Translations under genes and position numbers: made by a program
Source of the DNA: Paracoccaceae bacterium
GTDB lineage: Bacteria > Pseudomonadota > Alphaproteobacteria > Rhodobacterales > Rhodobacteraceae
Direction of reading: 5' to 3'
Assembly: GCA_003567315.1 (NCBI GenBank)
Contig: PWZT01000017.1
Coordinates: forward strand, 19,418-83,417
Length of the DNA: 64,000 nucleotides
Part shown: positions 18,788-28,155 of the stretch, in pieces
How the letters are laid out: each line of letters starts with the position of its first letter
How positions within the stretch are numbered: position 1 is the first letter of the stretch
Notes under the pieces: generated by a model
The model's input: only the letters and a program-made list of their open reading frames with translations
The model's database searches: none
What the model was told of the DNA's origin: nothing

Positions 18788-19356
18788 CCAGTCGCGCCTG
18801 ACAGCAGACGCGGGTCGACACCGATCTCATCCAGAGCGGCGGCCCATTTCTGGCTGTCTTCGGTCTCGAACAGCAGTGCGCTGCCCGAATCGGCCGTCAG
18901 CCAGCCTCCGGCCTGAATTTCGCTTTCGAGTTGTTGCGGCCCCCAGCCTGAATAGCCTAGCGCAATCAGGGCATTGCCCGGCCCCTGACCACGCGCCATC
19001 TCGGTCAGGACCTCGACCGAGGTGCTGAGCACGATGCCGTCCGACACCTGCGCGCTACCCTCCGCCCCAAAGAAATCGGGCGTGTGGATAACGAAGCCGC
19101 GCGAGGTCTCAACCGGGCCGCCGAAACGCACCGGCATATCGCGCGCTGCCTCGCCAAGCCCTGCAGCCTCCTCGCTCGGCGAAATATCGAGATGCTCCAG
19201 CAGCTTGAACAGGCTCAGTTCGGGCAAGGACTTGTTGATGATGATGCCCATCGCCCCTTCGTCCGAATGGGCGCACAGCAAGATCACCGAATGCGCGAAG
19301 CGCGGATCGGGCATGGACGGCATTGCGATGAGGAGTTTTCCTGTCAGTGCGGTCAT
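18778..19356 (-). CDS. YqgE/AlgH family protein (DUF179)
   Basis: This conserved 192-aa cytoplasmic protein belongs to the DUF179/YqgE family, whose biochemical role is not established. Hallmarks are the N-terminal LTGKLLIAMPSMPDPRFA (about 3-20), SVILLCAHSDEGAMGIIIN, and RFGGPVETSRGFVIH. The glycine-rich ALGYSGWGPQQLESEI block is also present. Length matches the family. The ATG at 19356 was chosen because the conserved N-terminus begins right after it. The gene diverges from the DsbD-domain gene and overlaps the end of ftsY by ten bases. Confidence 0.92.
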   Translation of the reverse strand: MTALTGKLLIAMPSMPDPRFAHSVILLCAHSDEGAMGIIINKSLPELSLFKLLEHLDISPSEEAAGLGEAARDMPVRFGGPVETSRGFVIHTPDFFGAEGSAQVSDGIVLSTSVEVLTEMARGQGPGNALIALGYSGWGPQQLESEIQAGGWLTADSGSALLFETEDSQKWAAALDEIGVDPRLLSGATGHA

Positions 19357-19513
19357 CTGGCATCCGGGCGTTATTTTCCAAAGACCATGCCCATCTTGCG
19401 GCGTCTTGCCAAGTGTGTGTCTTCGTCGCAATTGGGGCAATCGGGTCACAGGCCCGACAAGTCGCAGCCTTGTGACTTCCAAATGGCCCTGCGACGCGGA
19501 ATCTAGACGACGC

Positions 19514-20320
19514 ATGAAACGCCTGTTGCAACTCCTCGCGCTCTGCGCACCGCTGCTGCCGACTGCCGCCGCTGCCCAGGCCACGCATTTGTCGGACATC
19601 ATCGACGCGCGCATGCGGCATGGCTGGCAGACCGAGAGCGGGACGCATATGACAGCGCTGCATCTGCGGCTTTCGGGCGACTGGATGACCTACTGGCGGC
19701 ATCCTGGTGAGAGCGGCATAGCGCCACGGCTCGACTGGTCCGGCTCTCGCAATCTTGCCGACGCGCGCATCCACTGGCCCGAACCCAAGCTGCATATCAA
19801 ATCGGGGTTTGCGAGCATTGGCTATGGCGGCGAAGTGGTCCTGCCCATCGAGTTGATCCCGCAAGAGCCCGGCCTGCCCATGCATCTGGATGCGACGCTC
19901 TCGGTCGGAGTGTGCGATGACATCTGCATTCCGGTGGATCTACCGTTGCAGCTCGCGGTCAACGACACAGGCATGATGGATGGGCTCATCGCCACGGCAC
20001 TCACCCGCAACCCGCGCAAGGCCAGATCAGCGGGGCTGCGAGATGTCTCCTGCACCGTCGCGCCCGTCAAACGCGGGGTGAAATTGAGCGCGCATATGAC
20101 CCTGCCCGCGCAAGGTGCACAGGAATTCGCGCTGGTGGAAATGTATGGCAGCAACATACGCACCCGCGCCCTTCCATCCGAGCGCAATGGCGATACGCTG
20201 ATCGGCCATGTGCTTATGCGCCCGGAACAGGGCGAGGCGATTGATCGCTCCTCGGTGCGGATCAGCGTGATCAGCGAAAACGGGGTGGTGAAGCATCAGG
20301 GCTGCAGTTTCCCGGAGTGA
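19514..20320 (+). CDS. Periplasmic protein with DsbD N-terminal (disulfide interchange) domain
   Basis: This 268-aa exported protein has a signal peptide ending near residue 20 (PTAAAAQ) and a mature part like the N-terminal alpha domain of DsbD. There is a VCDDICIPV motif in which two cysteines are spaced as in the thiol pair of that domain. In full DsbD this domain receives electrons from the membrane domain and passes them to DsbC-like partners. The membrane and thioredoxin domains are absent here, so a separate CcdA-like transporter would be needed elsewhere. A third Cys pair candidate is in DVSCTVAP and HQGCSF. It overlaps the convergent RND gene by 25 bases. Confidence 0.83.
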   Translation: MKRLLQLLALCAPLLPTAAAAQATHLSDIIDARMRHGWQTESGTHMTALHLRLSGDWMTYWRHPGESGIAPRLDWSGSRNLADARIHWPEPKLHIKSGFASIGYGGEVVLPIELIPQEPGLPMHLDATLSVGVCDDICIPVDLPLQLAVNDTGMMDGLIATALTRNPRKARSAGLRDVSCTVAPVKRGVKLSAHMTLPAQGAQEFALVEMYGSNIRTRALPSERNGDTLIGHVLMRPEQGEAIDRSSVRISVISENGVVKHQGCSFPE

Positions 20321-23300
20321 GTTTTGCGGCCTGACAAGGCGAGCCCGATGGCGCCCAGGGTCCAGGCTACCAGCAACCCCACAACAGCACCGCCGAGGAA
20401 AAGCACCATTGCGCCCTCCATTGGCGTCTGTTGCAGCGCGCCGGGCAAAGCCAGCCACTCGGGCAGCGCGCCCGAGAGCATGACACCGCCCAGCGTGAGC
20501 GCAAACCACCCCAGCAACGCCACGCCCGCCAGCATCGGCACGGCGGCGACACCCCTTGCCGGACGCGACAGCGCGCGGCGCAGCGAGGTGAACTGGCGAT
20601 TGATGTCATGCCCGATGGCAAGCACCGAGGGCACCAGCAGGAGCACGATGAACATGCCGAAGCCCAGCCCATAGACCAGCGTGATGACCGTGGGCTTGAG
20701 GAAGGCGGCCTGTGTCGAGTTCTCGAACATCAGCGGGGTAAGCCCCAACACGGTGGTCAGCGTGGTCAGCAGCACCGGGCGCAGGCGGTCGCAGGTCGCA
20801 TCGATGATCGAGGGGATCAGCCCACGGTCGCGCGCATATTGATCCACTGTCGTCACCAGCACGATGGAGTCGTTGATGATGATCCCGATCATCCCCATGA
20901 TGCCCACGATCGAGAACATCGACATCGCCATCCCCCAGCTCATATGGCCATAAATCACGCCGATCAGGCCGAAGGGGATGACGGCCATCACAACCATGGG
21001 GCGCGACCAGCTCGAAAACACCCAGGCGAGCGTCAGATAGATCAGGATCAGGCAGAGGGTGACGCCGATCACGGCATCGGTGAGGAATTCGCGCTCCTGC
21101 TCCGCCTGTCCCGAAAGCCGGGTAGTGATGCCGAAATCGGCCTCCAGATCGGGCAGTATGCGCTCGTTCAAAAGCTGCGTGATCTCGCGCGCCCGCGCTG
21201 GATCATCTTCGGAAAGATCGCCAGACACAGTGACCACCCGCATCCCGTTCTCGCGCCGGATCGTTGAAAATCCCTGCCTGTCGGTGACCGAGACAACATC
21301 GCCCAGAGCGACATAACTCCCTGTTCCAGTGCGCATCATCATGCTGTCGAGGAAATCCGACGCGCGCTCGGCTTGCGGCACTTCAACGCGAATGCGCCCG
21401 GTGCGCAGCCCATCGGGGAAGGTCGCCGCCTCGATCCCCGAAAGCCGGTCACGCAGATCGCGCGAGAGCCCTTCGATGGTGAAACCGAGTGCCTGGCCCT
21501 GCGGCGTGAGTTGCAGCAGCAATTCCTGCCTGTCATAGGGCAGGTTGTCCTCGAGCCCGGTGATCTCGGGGAAGGGTGCGAGTGCTGTGCGCAGCGCCTC
21601 CGAGGCAGCTTTCAGCGTCTCGGCATCGCCGCCGCTCAGATCGACTGAAAGCGAATCACCCCCGGGTCCACTGCCCCAGGAGCGGAAGCTGAACTCCTCG
21701 AGCTGTGGATGGGGTTCGACCTCATCCTGCAAGGCAGAGGCGAAGGCGAAAGAGGACAGGCTGCGGAAATCGGCATCGACCAGATCGATCGAGATCGCGC
21801 CCAGCAGATCGGCCTCCTTGTTCTCGGCGGAGGCCAAGGCGCGGCCCGCATGGCCGCCAAGCTCTGTCATCGCGAAGAGAACCGGGTTGGTGCCATCCTC
21901 GGCCTCGAACCGTGCGGCCAGCGCCTCGGTCGCGCGGGTCAGTTCGCGCAGCATCTCGCGCGTATCCTCGCGACTCGCGCCATCACTCATCACGATATTG
22001 CCGGTGATCGAGCCCTGCTCGGGCGGGTTGAAGAAACGAAACGGCAGATCGCCGCGCACCAGATTGGCCGTCTGCACTGTCAGAAGCGCGATCAGCCCCG
22101 CCACGACCGGGTAACGCGCGGCGATGATGAACCCCATCAGCGGGCGGAAAGCGCGCTCGCGCACCCAGCGGAAGCCGCGATTGACCTGCCGCGAGGGCCA
22201 GTCATACCAGCGTTCCTTCAGCCCGCTGGCGATGGCGTGATACATATGGTTGGGCAGGATCAGGAAACACTCGATCAGCGAGGCGATCAGAACTGCGATC
22301 ACAGTCAGCGGAATATCTGCGATCAGCGTGCCGAAGCGCCCGCCCACAAGGATCAGTGCACCGAAAGCGAGAACGGTCGTGATCGTTGCGGCAAATACCG
22401 GCTGCGCCATCCGCGTGGCGGCATTCTCGGCGGCTTCGGCCGGGCTCTCGCCCAATTCGCGCGCGCGGTAATCGGCATGTTCGCCCACAACGATGGCATC
22501 ATCCACGACAATGCCCAACGTGATGATCAGCGCGAAAAGCGAGATCATGTTGAAGCTGAGCCCCATCAGATACATGACCGCAATCGCCGCCAGCATCGCC
22601 GCCGGAATGCCTGCTGCCACCCAGAATGCCGTGCGCGCATTCAGGAACAGAAACAGAAGCACTACAACGAGCCCCAGCCCCAACAGCCCGTTCTTCACAA
22701 GGATCATGATGCGGCCCGAAATGAATTCGGCGCGGGTCGAGACCAGCTCGATCTGCGTGCCTTCGGGCAGCGAGCGGTTCATTTCATCGGCCAGCGCCTG
22801 CACGCGGGCCTGAATGTCGATTGCATCGCCACGCTCTGAGCGATCCACGCGCAGTGAAATCGCCGGGTCTTCGCCCACCCAGAACGCGCGGTCGCGATCG
22901 ATCCCCCCTTCGGACACTTGCGCGATATCGCCGATGCGCAGGGTCGAGCCATCCGCGCGGCTGCGCAGCGCAATCGCGGCAATCTGCTCGGCGCTGCGCC
23001 GCTCGGTGCCGGTGCGCACACGCGATATGCCGGAGGAGACCTCACCCGCAGGATCCGTGCTGACCGTTGCGCGGATCGCCTGCGCGATATCCGCCATGGT
23101 CACGTCATGTTCGATCAGTCGGCGCGTGGGCACTTCGACCGAAACCTCGGCACTCGCGACGCCGCGAATGGTGGTGCGTGTGATCCCGGCATCGTAGAGC
23201 CGCGCGGCAAATTCATCCGCGAACCGCGCAAGCTGTTCGACAGCCACAGGACCAGTGACCACCACATTGGTGACGCGATCCGCCCAATTCGACCGCCGTG

Positions 23301-23724
23301 TGACCGGGTCGTCCGCATCCTCGGGCAGGGTCGACACTGTATCGAGCGCGTTCTGCACATCGGCATTGCCGCGCGCCATGTCCCAGCCGGTCTCAAATTC
23401 CAGCGTGAAACTCGCGCGCCCCTCGCGCGATTGCGCCGTGACCTGACTCACACCCTCGACTGCCTGCAGCACCGGGCCGACAAGCTGCACGATGCCGCGA
23501 TCCACATCCTCCGCGCCCGCGCCCGACCAGCGGATATCGACGGTGACATTATCGACCACCACATCGGGGAAGAATTGCGCGCGCATCTGCGGGATCGCGG
23601 CAAAACCTGAGACCAGCATGATCACCAGCAGCAGATTGGCTGCCGTCTTGTGGCGCGTAAAATAACGAAACAGGCCCAGCGCCTGCACGGCCAGACGCTC
23701 GCGCGTGGTGCGAATCGTGGCCAT
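20296..23724 (-). CDS. RND efflux transporter, inner-membrane permease (AcrB/MexB superfamily)
   Basis: This proton-driven inner-membrane pump subunit works with a periplasmic adaptor and an outer-membrane channel. At 1142 aa it is slightly longer than typical HAE1 pumps (about 1040), with an extra hydrophobic C-terminal segment after TM12. The architecture is the usual duplicated form with 12 spans and two large periplasmic loops. The TM4 proton-relay aspartates are seen at 408-409 (GIVVDDAIVVGEH), and TM10 carries GIIINDSIVLV. The N-terminus has the AAIPQMRAQFFPDV stretch typical of the family. It starts three bases after the adaptor gene. No outer-membrane factor gene is adjacent. Substrates cannot be predicted. 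Confidence 0.93.
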   Translation of the reverse strand: MATIRTTRERLAVQALGLFRYFTRHKTAANLLLVIMLVSGFAAIPQMRAQFFPDVVVDNVTVDIRWSGAGAEDVDRGIVQLVGPVLQAVEGVSQVTAQSREGRASFTLEFETGWDMARGNADVQNALDTVSTLPEDADDPVTRRSNWADRVTNVVVTGPVAVEQLARFADEFAARLYDAGITRTTIRGVASAEVSVEVPTRRLIEHDVTMADIAQAIRATVSTDPAGEVSSGISRVRTGTERRSAEQIAAIALRSRADGSTLRIGDIAQVSEGGIDRDRAFWVGEDPAISLRVDRSERGDAIDIQARVQALADEMNRSLPEGTQIELVSTRAEFISGRIMILVKNGLLGLGLVVVLLFLFLNARTAFWVAAGIPAAMLAAIAVMYLMGLSFNMISLFALIITLGIVVDDAIVVGEHADYRARELGESPAEAAENAATRMAQPVFAATITTVLAFGALILVGGRFGTLIADIPLTVIAVLIASLIECFLILPNHMYHAIASGLKERWYDWPSRQVNRGFRWVRERAFRPLMGFIIAARYPVVAGLIALLTVQTANLVRGDLPFRFFNPPEQGSITGNIVMSDGASREDTREMLRELTRATEALAARFEAEDGTNPVLFAMTELGGHAGRALASAENKEADLLGAISIDLVDADFRSLSSFAFASALQDEVEPHPQLEEFSFRSWGSGPGGDSLSVDLSGGDAETLKAASEALRTALAPFPEITGLEDNLPYDRQELLLQLTPQGQALGFTIEGLSRDLRDRLSGIEAATFPDGLRTGRIRVEVPQAERASDFLDSMMMRTGTGSYVALGDVVSVTDRQGFSTIRRENGMRVVTVSGDLSEDDPARAREITQLLNERILPDLEADFGITTRLSGQAEQEREFLTDAVIGVTLCLILIYLTLAWVFSSWSRPMVVMAVIPFGLIGVIYGHMSWGMAMSMFSIVGIMGMIGIIINDSIVLVTTVDQYARDRGLIPSIIDATCDRLRPVLLTTLTTVLGLTPLMFENSTQAAFLKPTVITLVYGLGFGMFIVLLLVPSVLAIGHDINRQFTSLRRALSRPARGVAAVPMLAGVALLGWFALTLGGVMLSGALPEWLALPGALQQTPMEGAMVLFLGGAVVGLLVAWTLGAIGLALSGRKTHSGKLQP

Positions 23725-23727
23725 GGC

Positions 23728-25215
23728 TCAGCCCCCGCGCTGCGGGCGGCCAGAGCTGCCGCTTTCCAGCCGTTCGATCATCGCGGCGGGGACGGCCTCC
23801 TCGGAAAGCTGCGCGATCATGCGTGCGCGGACCTGTTCGGGCATCCGCGTATTGCTCTCGACCTGCGCAATCAGCTTGGCGCGGCGTTCGGGGTCAAGTG
23901 TCACCATCTCGGCCGCGTCCTCCAGCAGCTCGCCCGTGGCGGTTTCACGCTGCGGGCGCACACGGATGCCAGCGCCCAGATTGGGGCCGATCTCGCGCAC
24001 TATCTCGCGCCCGGCCAATTCCTTTGCCTCAACTATGACATCGTCGCCCTGGCGGCGCAGCACAGTCACCGGCATCGCTTCGAGCCGATCCTCGGAATTG
24101 ATGACCAGCACATTGCCCGCCGGGTTGACCGCTGTTGCGGGCAAAAGTGCCACATCTTGCAGCACGGGTTCGTTGAGCCGGACGGTCACGAAATCCCCGG
24201 GCCGAAAGCCGCGCGGCGCGAGCAGTTCGACGAAGATTCGCCGCCCGGTCTGACCCTCTGCGACGGTTGCAGAGGCTCGCAGCACACGCCCCGGTGAGGT
24301 GATCTCGAAGCCTGCCACTTCCAACGCGACCTCAGCATCGGAGCTGATCAGCCGCCCGGACTCGTCAATCAGCCGTAGATATTGCGCGGTCGAGACGCTG
24401 ACCGAAACCTCCAGCGACTCCGGGTCGATGATGCGTGCGAGCTTCTCCTGCGAGGTCACGATCCCGCCCTCTGCAATCGCCACATCGGCCAGTGTGCCGC
24501 TGAAACCTGCATGGACGCGCGTATCGGCCAATTGCCGTTCGGCATCGGCTAAGGAGATGCGCTGCCGGTCCAGCGCGGTCTGTGCCTGATCGCGGCGGGC
24601 TTCGGCCTGTGCCTCGGCCTGCCTGCGGCTGACCAGCGCCTGTCTTGCAGAGGAAAGCGCAAGCTCGGCCTCTTCAAGCCCGGCTTCGGTTGCAATCCCG
24701 CGCTCGGCCAGCCCCTGCATGCGCTCCAATGCACGCGCGCGCAAATCGAGCTGTGCCTGCGAGGCTTCAACATCTTCGGCGGCTAGATCGAGCGCGCGAA
24801 TGGCCTCGCGCAACTCGGCTTCGGCGCGGACCAGATCCGATTGCGCGAACGCAAGCGTTGCTTCTGCGTCAGACGGATCGATGCGGAAGAGAAGCTGGCC
24901 TTCCGCGACCTCCGCGCCATCCTCGAAGCCCGGCGCAAGCTCCAGCACGGTGCCGCTCATTGGCGCCCGCAATTCCAGCGAACGGCGCGTGCGCACCTCG
25001 CCGAAAGCCGCGAGTTCGGGCGTGACTTCGCCCGATGTCACCGTCAGCGCGCGCACCGTGAAGACACGTTCGCGCGCGTCTGCGCCGGGACCACCCTCGG
25101 GGGCTTCACTGCGGCTCTGGATTGCGCTCATCATGCTGTACCCGGCATAACCAAGCGCGGCGAGCGACAGCGCCGCGAAAGCGAGCGCGATCAGGCTGCG
25201 AGTGAGAAAACGCAT
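23728..25215 (-). CDS. RND efflux periplasmic adaptor (membrane fusion protein)
   Basis: The adaptor joins the RND pump to an outer-membrane channel. The 495-aa protein begins with a membrane anchor (about 5-27). It continues with lipoyl-type halves (RAPMSGTVLELAPGFEDG and, later, HAGFSGTLADVAIAEGG) around a long alpha-helical hairpin rich in Ala, Glu, Arg and Gln (about 125-240). Beta-barrel and membrane-proximal domains follow. An extra C-terminal stretch of about 65 residues, charged and probably helical, lies beyond the usual end. GGAG precedes the ATG at 25215. It is the first gene of a two-gene operon with the permease. Confidence 0.92.
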   Translation of the reverse strand: MRFLTRSLIALAFAALSLAALGYAGYSMMSAIQSRSEAPEGGPGADARERVFTVRALTVTSGEVTPELAAFGEVRTRRSLELRAPMSGTVLELAPGFEDGAEVAEGQLLFRIDPSDAEATLAFAQSDLVRAEAELREAIRALDLAAEDVEASQAQLDLRARALERMQGLAERGIATEAGLEEAELALSSARQALVSRRQAEAQAEARRDQAQTALDRQRISLADAERQLADTRVHAGFSGTLADVAIAEGGIVTSQEKLARIIDPESLEVSVSVSTAQYLRLIDESGRLISSDAEVALEVAGFEITSPGRVLRASATVAEGQTGRRIFVELLAPRGFRPGDFVTVRLNEPVLQDVALLPATAVNPAGNVLVINSEDRLEAMPVTVLRRQGDDVIVEAKELAGREIVREIGPNLGAGIRVRPQRETATGELLEDAAEMVTLDPERRAKLIAQVESNTRMPEQVRARMIAQLSEEAVPAAMIERLESGSSGRPQRGG

Positions 25216-25300
25216 GGCATCTCCGGTCCATGAAAGGGGCGCAACTGTGATTACGCCGCAAAAGCCGTGTCAGTTCAATGCAGTCAAGCGCAAGAGCGCG

Positions 25301-25843
25301 TTACTTGCGGCGCAAATGCTCATCGAGGCGCGGGAAAATCTCGACGAAATTACAGGGCCGGTGGCGATAGTCGAATTGGCGCGCAAGGATCTCGTCCCAG
25401 GCATCCTTGCAGGCCCCCGGAGAGCCTGGCAACGCAAAGAGATAGGTGCCCTGCGCCACGCCCGCGCAAGCGCGCGACTGGATCGCGGATGTGCCGATCT
25501 TCTGCATCGAAATCATCGTGAAGACCGTGCCGAAGGCGTCGATTTCCTTTTCATAGACGTCGCGATGCGCCTCGACCGTCACATCGCGTCCGGTCAGACC
25601 GGTGCCGCCAGTTGTCAGGATCGCATCGATATCGGGGTCAGCGCACCACAGGCGCAGCCGCTCTGCGATCTCTGCGCGTTCATCGCGCAAAATGTCGCGC
25701 GCCACCAGCGTATGGCCCGCTTCCTCGATCCGGCCGACCAGCGTATCGCCCGATTTATCCCCGCTCAGATCGCGGGTGTCCGAGACTGTGAGTACCGCAA
25801 AGCGCACGGGCATGAAGGGTTTGGTTTCGTCAAGGCGGCTCAT
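25301..25843 (-). CDS. moaB: Molybdenum cofactor biosynthesis protein MoaB
   Basis: MoaB/MogA proteins adenylylate molybdopterin before molybdate insertion. The 180-aa length and single MoCF-binding domain fit MoaB. Visible blocks are AVLTVSDTRDLSGDKSGD (about 16-33), the molybdopterin-binding TTGGTGLTGRDVT (about 76-88) and FALPGSPGACKDAWDEIL. The start codon overlaps the stop of the upstream uracil-DNA glycosylase gene by four bases (ATGA), so the two are likely translated together. No other moa or mob genes are in the window. Paralogues such as MogA share the fold, so the exact step is less certain than the family. Confidence 0.92.
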   Translation of the reverse strand: MSRLDETKPFMPVRFAVLTVSDTRDLSGDKSGDTLVGRIEEAGHTLVARDILRDERAEIAERLRLWCADPDIDAILTTGGTGLTGRDVTVEAHRDVYEKEIDAFGTVFTMISMQKIGTSAIQSRACAGVAQGTYLFALPGSPGACKDAWDEILARQFDYRHRPCNFVEIFPRLDEHLRRK

Positions 25844-26628
25844 GGCAGGGTTCTCAACTTGGCTTGCAGTTCCAGAAGATCGGCCCATGCCTCGCGCTTG
25901 GCGGCCGGGTTGCGCAACAGATAGGCCGGGTGCAGCATCGGCAGCGCTGGCCGCCCGGCGAGTTCGCGCCATTTGCCCCGGATCCGGGTGATCCCCTCGC
26001 TGGTCTCGAGCAAGGTTGCGGAAGAAACGCGGCCCATCAGCACCAAGAGATCAGGATCCGCCAGCTCAATATGGCGCAGCACGAAAGGTCGCAGCATGGC
26101 GCGCTCTTCTGCGCTGGGGTCGCGGTTTTGTGGTGGGCGCCAAGGCAGGATATTGGTTATGTAAATTGCTTTCGCGGGATCCGGGTGATCGCGCTGCATC
26201 GCGATGGCAGCGAACATGCGGTCGAGAAGCTGGCCTGCCTCACCCACGAAAGGCTTGCCCTTCATGTCCTCTTCGCGCCCAGGGGCTTCGCCGATGATCA
26301 TGACGCGCGCTTCGGGGTGACCGTCGGCAAAGACAAGATTTCGCGCGCCAAGGCGTAGATCCCAATGCGGATAGGCGGCGAGTGCGGTCTCCAACCCCGC
26401 GAGATCTTCTGCGGCCGCTGCCATCGCATGCGCTTCCGAGACCGGATCGACAGCCTCCATGACCGCTGGTGCAATGGACACGGGCGCGGGTTTGGACGGC
26501 TTGGCCTCCAGCGCATAGCGATTGACAGGCGCATCGCAGATCGCTTCATCCACGCCCATTTCGACCTGCCATTCAAGGCAGGCACGGGCCATGTGCCACT
26601 CCGTTTCCCACTGCGCGGTCCCAGTCAT
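25840..26628 (-). CDS. Uracil-DNA glycosylase, family 4-like, without the Fe-S cysteines
   Basis: It removes uracil from DNA, starting base-excision repair. The 262-aa protein has the family 4/5 catalytic motif GEAPGREED at about 113-121, followed by [15 protein letters not shown], and the second motif HPAYLLRNP at about 233-241. Cys occurs only at 17 and 31, both outside the places where family 4 enzymes bind [4Fe-4S]. The usual CRPP motif reads WRPPQNRDP (163-171), and the cysteines expected near 86-89 and 178 are not present. A cluster is therefore unlikely. The ATG at 26628 gives an N-terminus like relatives; an ATG at 26592 has a better ribosome-binding site. It diverges from pyrB and overlaps moaB. 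Confidence 0.88.
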   Translation of the reverse strand: MTGTAQWETEWHMARACLEWQVEMGVDEAICDAPVNRYALEAKPSKPAPVSIAPAVMEAVDPVSEAHAMAAAAEDLAGLETALAAYPHWDLRLGARNLVFADGHPEARVMIIGEAPGREEDMKGKPFVGEAGQLLDRMFAAIAMQRDHPDPAKAIYITNILPWRPPQNRDPSAEERAMLRPFVLRHIELADPDLLVLMGRVSSATLLETSEGITRIRGKWRELAGRPALPMLHPAYLLRNPAAKREAWADLLELQAKLRTLP

Positions 26629-26670
26629 GCGCGCAAGGGTAAACCTCGCGCCATGCAGGGTAAAGCGGCC

Positions 26671-26699
26671 TTGTCGTCGCGGGGTGTGGTTTCTATAAG
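26671..26699 (+). promoter_or_regulatory. Sigma-70-like promoter for the pyrB operon
   Basis: TTGTCG at 26671-26676 and TATAAG at 26694-26699 are separated by exactly 17 bases. A transcript would start near 26706, about 19 bases before the pyrB ATG. This matters for the start choice: the AAGGAG at 26697-26702 lies inside the -10 region and would not be in the message, so an upstream TTG start (26713) is disfavoured. Confidence 0.6.
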
Positions 26700-26724
26700 G
26701 AGCGGGGCGAGATTGCGGGGGCGC

Positions 26725-27693
26725 ATGGAGTTTTCTCAGAACCATCTCTTGGGGATAGAGCCCCTCAGACCCGCCGAGATCACGACCATTCTCGATCTCG
26801 CGGAAGAATATGTCGCCCTGAACCGCTCCAGCGAAAAGCACGCGACCGTGCTCGAAGGCATGACGCAGATCAACATGTTCTTCGAATCCTCGACCCGCAC
26901 GCAGGCGAGTTTCGAGCTGGCGGGCAAGCGGCTGGGCGCGGATGTGATGAATATGTCCATGGCGCATTCGAGCCTGAAGAAGGGCGAGACGCTGATCGAT
27001 ACGGCGCTGACGCTGAATGCGATGCACCCTGATTTGCTGGTCGTGCGTCATGCCAGTTCGGGCGCGGTCAATCTGCTGGCCGAGAAGGTGAATTGCGCAG
27101 TGCTCAATGCCGGCGATGGCAAGCACGAGCATCCCACGCAGGCGCTGCTCGATGCGCTCACGATCCGGCGGAAGAAGGGGCGGCTGCACCGGCTGGTGGT
27201 GGCAATCTGCGGCGATATTGCCCATAGCCGGGTCGCGCGCTCGAATCTGATCCTGCTGGGCAAGATGGAAAACCGCATCCGCCTGATCGGCCCGCCCACG
27301 CTGATGCCGAAAGGCGTGGAGGAATTCGGTGTCGAGGTCTATGACGACATGCGCGCGGGGCTCGAGGGCGCGGATGTGGTGATGATGCTGCGGCTGCAAC
27401 GCGAGCGCATGGATGGCGGGTTCGTGCCCTCGGAGCGCGAATATTTCCACCGCTACGGGCTCGATGCCGAAAAGCTCGCCCATGCCAAGGAGGATGCCAT
27501 CGTGATGCATCCGGGGCCTATGAATCGCGGGGTCGAGATCGATGGCGCGATTGCCGACGATATCAACCGCTCGGTCATTCAGGAACAGGTCGAGATGGGG
27601 GTGGCCGTGCGCATGGCTGCGATGGATCTTCTGGCGCGCAACCTGCGTCGCGCGCGCGAACGCGCGCGACTGCGGGAGGCCGCCGATGGGTGA
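26725..27693 (+). CDS. pyrB: Aspartate carbamoyltransferase catalytic subunit
   Basis: PyrB joins carbamoyl phosphate and aspartate, the first committed step of pyrimidine synthesis. The 322-aa protein shows the carbamoyl-phosphate motif [13 protein letters not shown] (about 53-65), SSLKKGET, and the [16 protein letters not shown] block. The C-terminal [12 protein letters not shown] is also present. No pyrI regulatory-subunit gene follows. Instead the cluster contains two small membrane proteins and a dihydroorotase homologue lacking active-site ligands. This is the situation in class A bacterial ATCases, where an inactive DHOase-like partner is needed for assembly. Its last eight bases overlap the next gene. 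Confidence 0.95.
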   Translation: MEFSQNHLLGIEPLRPAEITTILDLAEEYVALNRSSEKHATVLEGMTQINMFFESSTRTQASFELAGKRLGADVMNMSMAHSSLKKGETLIDTALTLNAMHPDLLVVRHASSGAVNLLAEKVNCAVLNAGDGKHEHPTQALLDALTIRRKKGRLHRLVVAICGDIAHSRVARSNLILLGKMENRIRLIGPPTLMPKGVEEFGVEVYDDMRAGLEGADVVMMLRLQRERMDGGFVPSEREYFHRYGLDAEKLAHAKEDAIVMHPGPMNRGVEIDGAIADDINRSVIQEQVEMGVAVRMAAMDLLARNLRRARERARLREAADG

Positions 27694-28153
27694 GAAGATC
27701 CGCGAAAGCAGTCTTGGCGATACGGTTTTCGAGCCCGAACCAGGTGAGAAGAAACTGCGCGAGATCCGCACAGACCGCGCGACCTATATCCGCGATCATG
27801 CTGTCATGGCCGTGCTGGGCATGGGGGTGGTGGGCATGGTGCTGGCGCTAATCGGGTCGGACCATTGGCTGATCGGCTCGCTGGGGGCAGTGCTCGCGCT
27901 GATCGTGCGGGGGCTGTGGCTGTATTCCGAGCAGATGAAATTCCACTGGGTCTTGAGCAATATGCGCATTGTCGGGCCCGGCGGGCGGCAGGCCTATCTC
28001 CTGGAGCTGGAGACCGTGCGGCGCCTTTTCGGCGATATCCAACTCGTAACCAAAGGCGGCGACAAGCATTTGATCAAGCATGTGGCCGATGCCGAGGCGA
28101 TCGTGGCCGAGATTGAGGCTGCGCGCGAGAAACGCGCCAAGCGCAAGGGCTGA
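27686..28153 (+). CDS. Small membrane protein with PH-like C-terminal domain
   Basis: I do not recognise a named family with confidence. The 155-aa protein has a charged N-terminal stretch (1-37), two membrane spans (about 39-58 and 63-80) and a soluble C-terminal part. That part begins [18 protein letters not shown] and continues [21 protein letters not shown], a strand pattern like bacterial PH domains (bPH2/YdbT type). A Lys/Arg/Glu-rich tail follows. The start at 27686 lies within the pyrB end. It is followed two bases later by a second protein of the same layout, suggesting an old duplication. A role at the membrane near pyrimidine enzymes is only a guess. Confidence 0.7.
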   Translation: MGEKIRESSLGDTVFEPEPGEKKLREIRTDRATYIRDHAVMAVLGMGVVGMVLALIGSDHWLIGSLGAVLALIVRGLWLYSEQMKFHWVLSNMRIVGPGGRQAYLLELETVRRLFGDIQLVTKGGDKHLIKHVADAEAIVAEIEAAREKRAKRKG

Positions 28154-28155
28154 GC

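Noticed and set aside
26713..26724. A TTG start for pyrB twelve bases upstream
   Set aside because: The AAGGAG that would serve it overlaps the -10 box of the best promoter and would not be transcribed; family N-termini fit the ATG at 26725.
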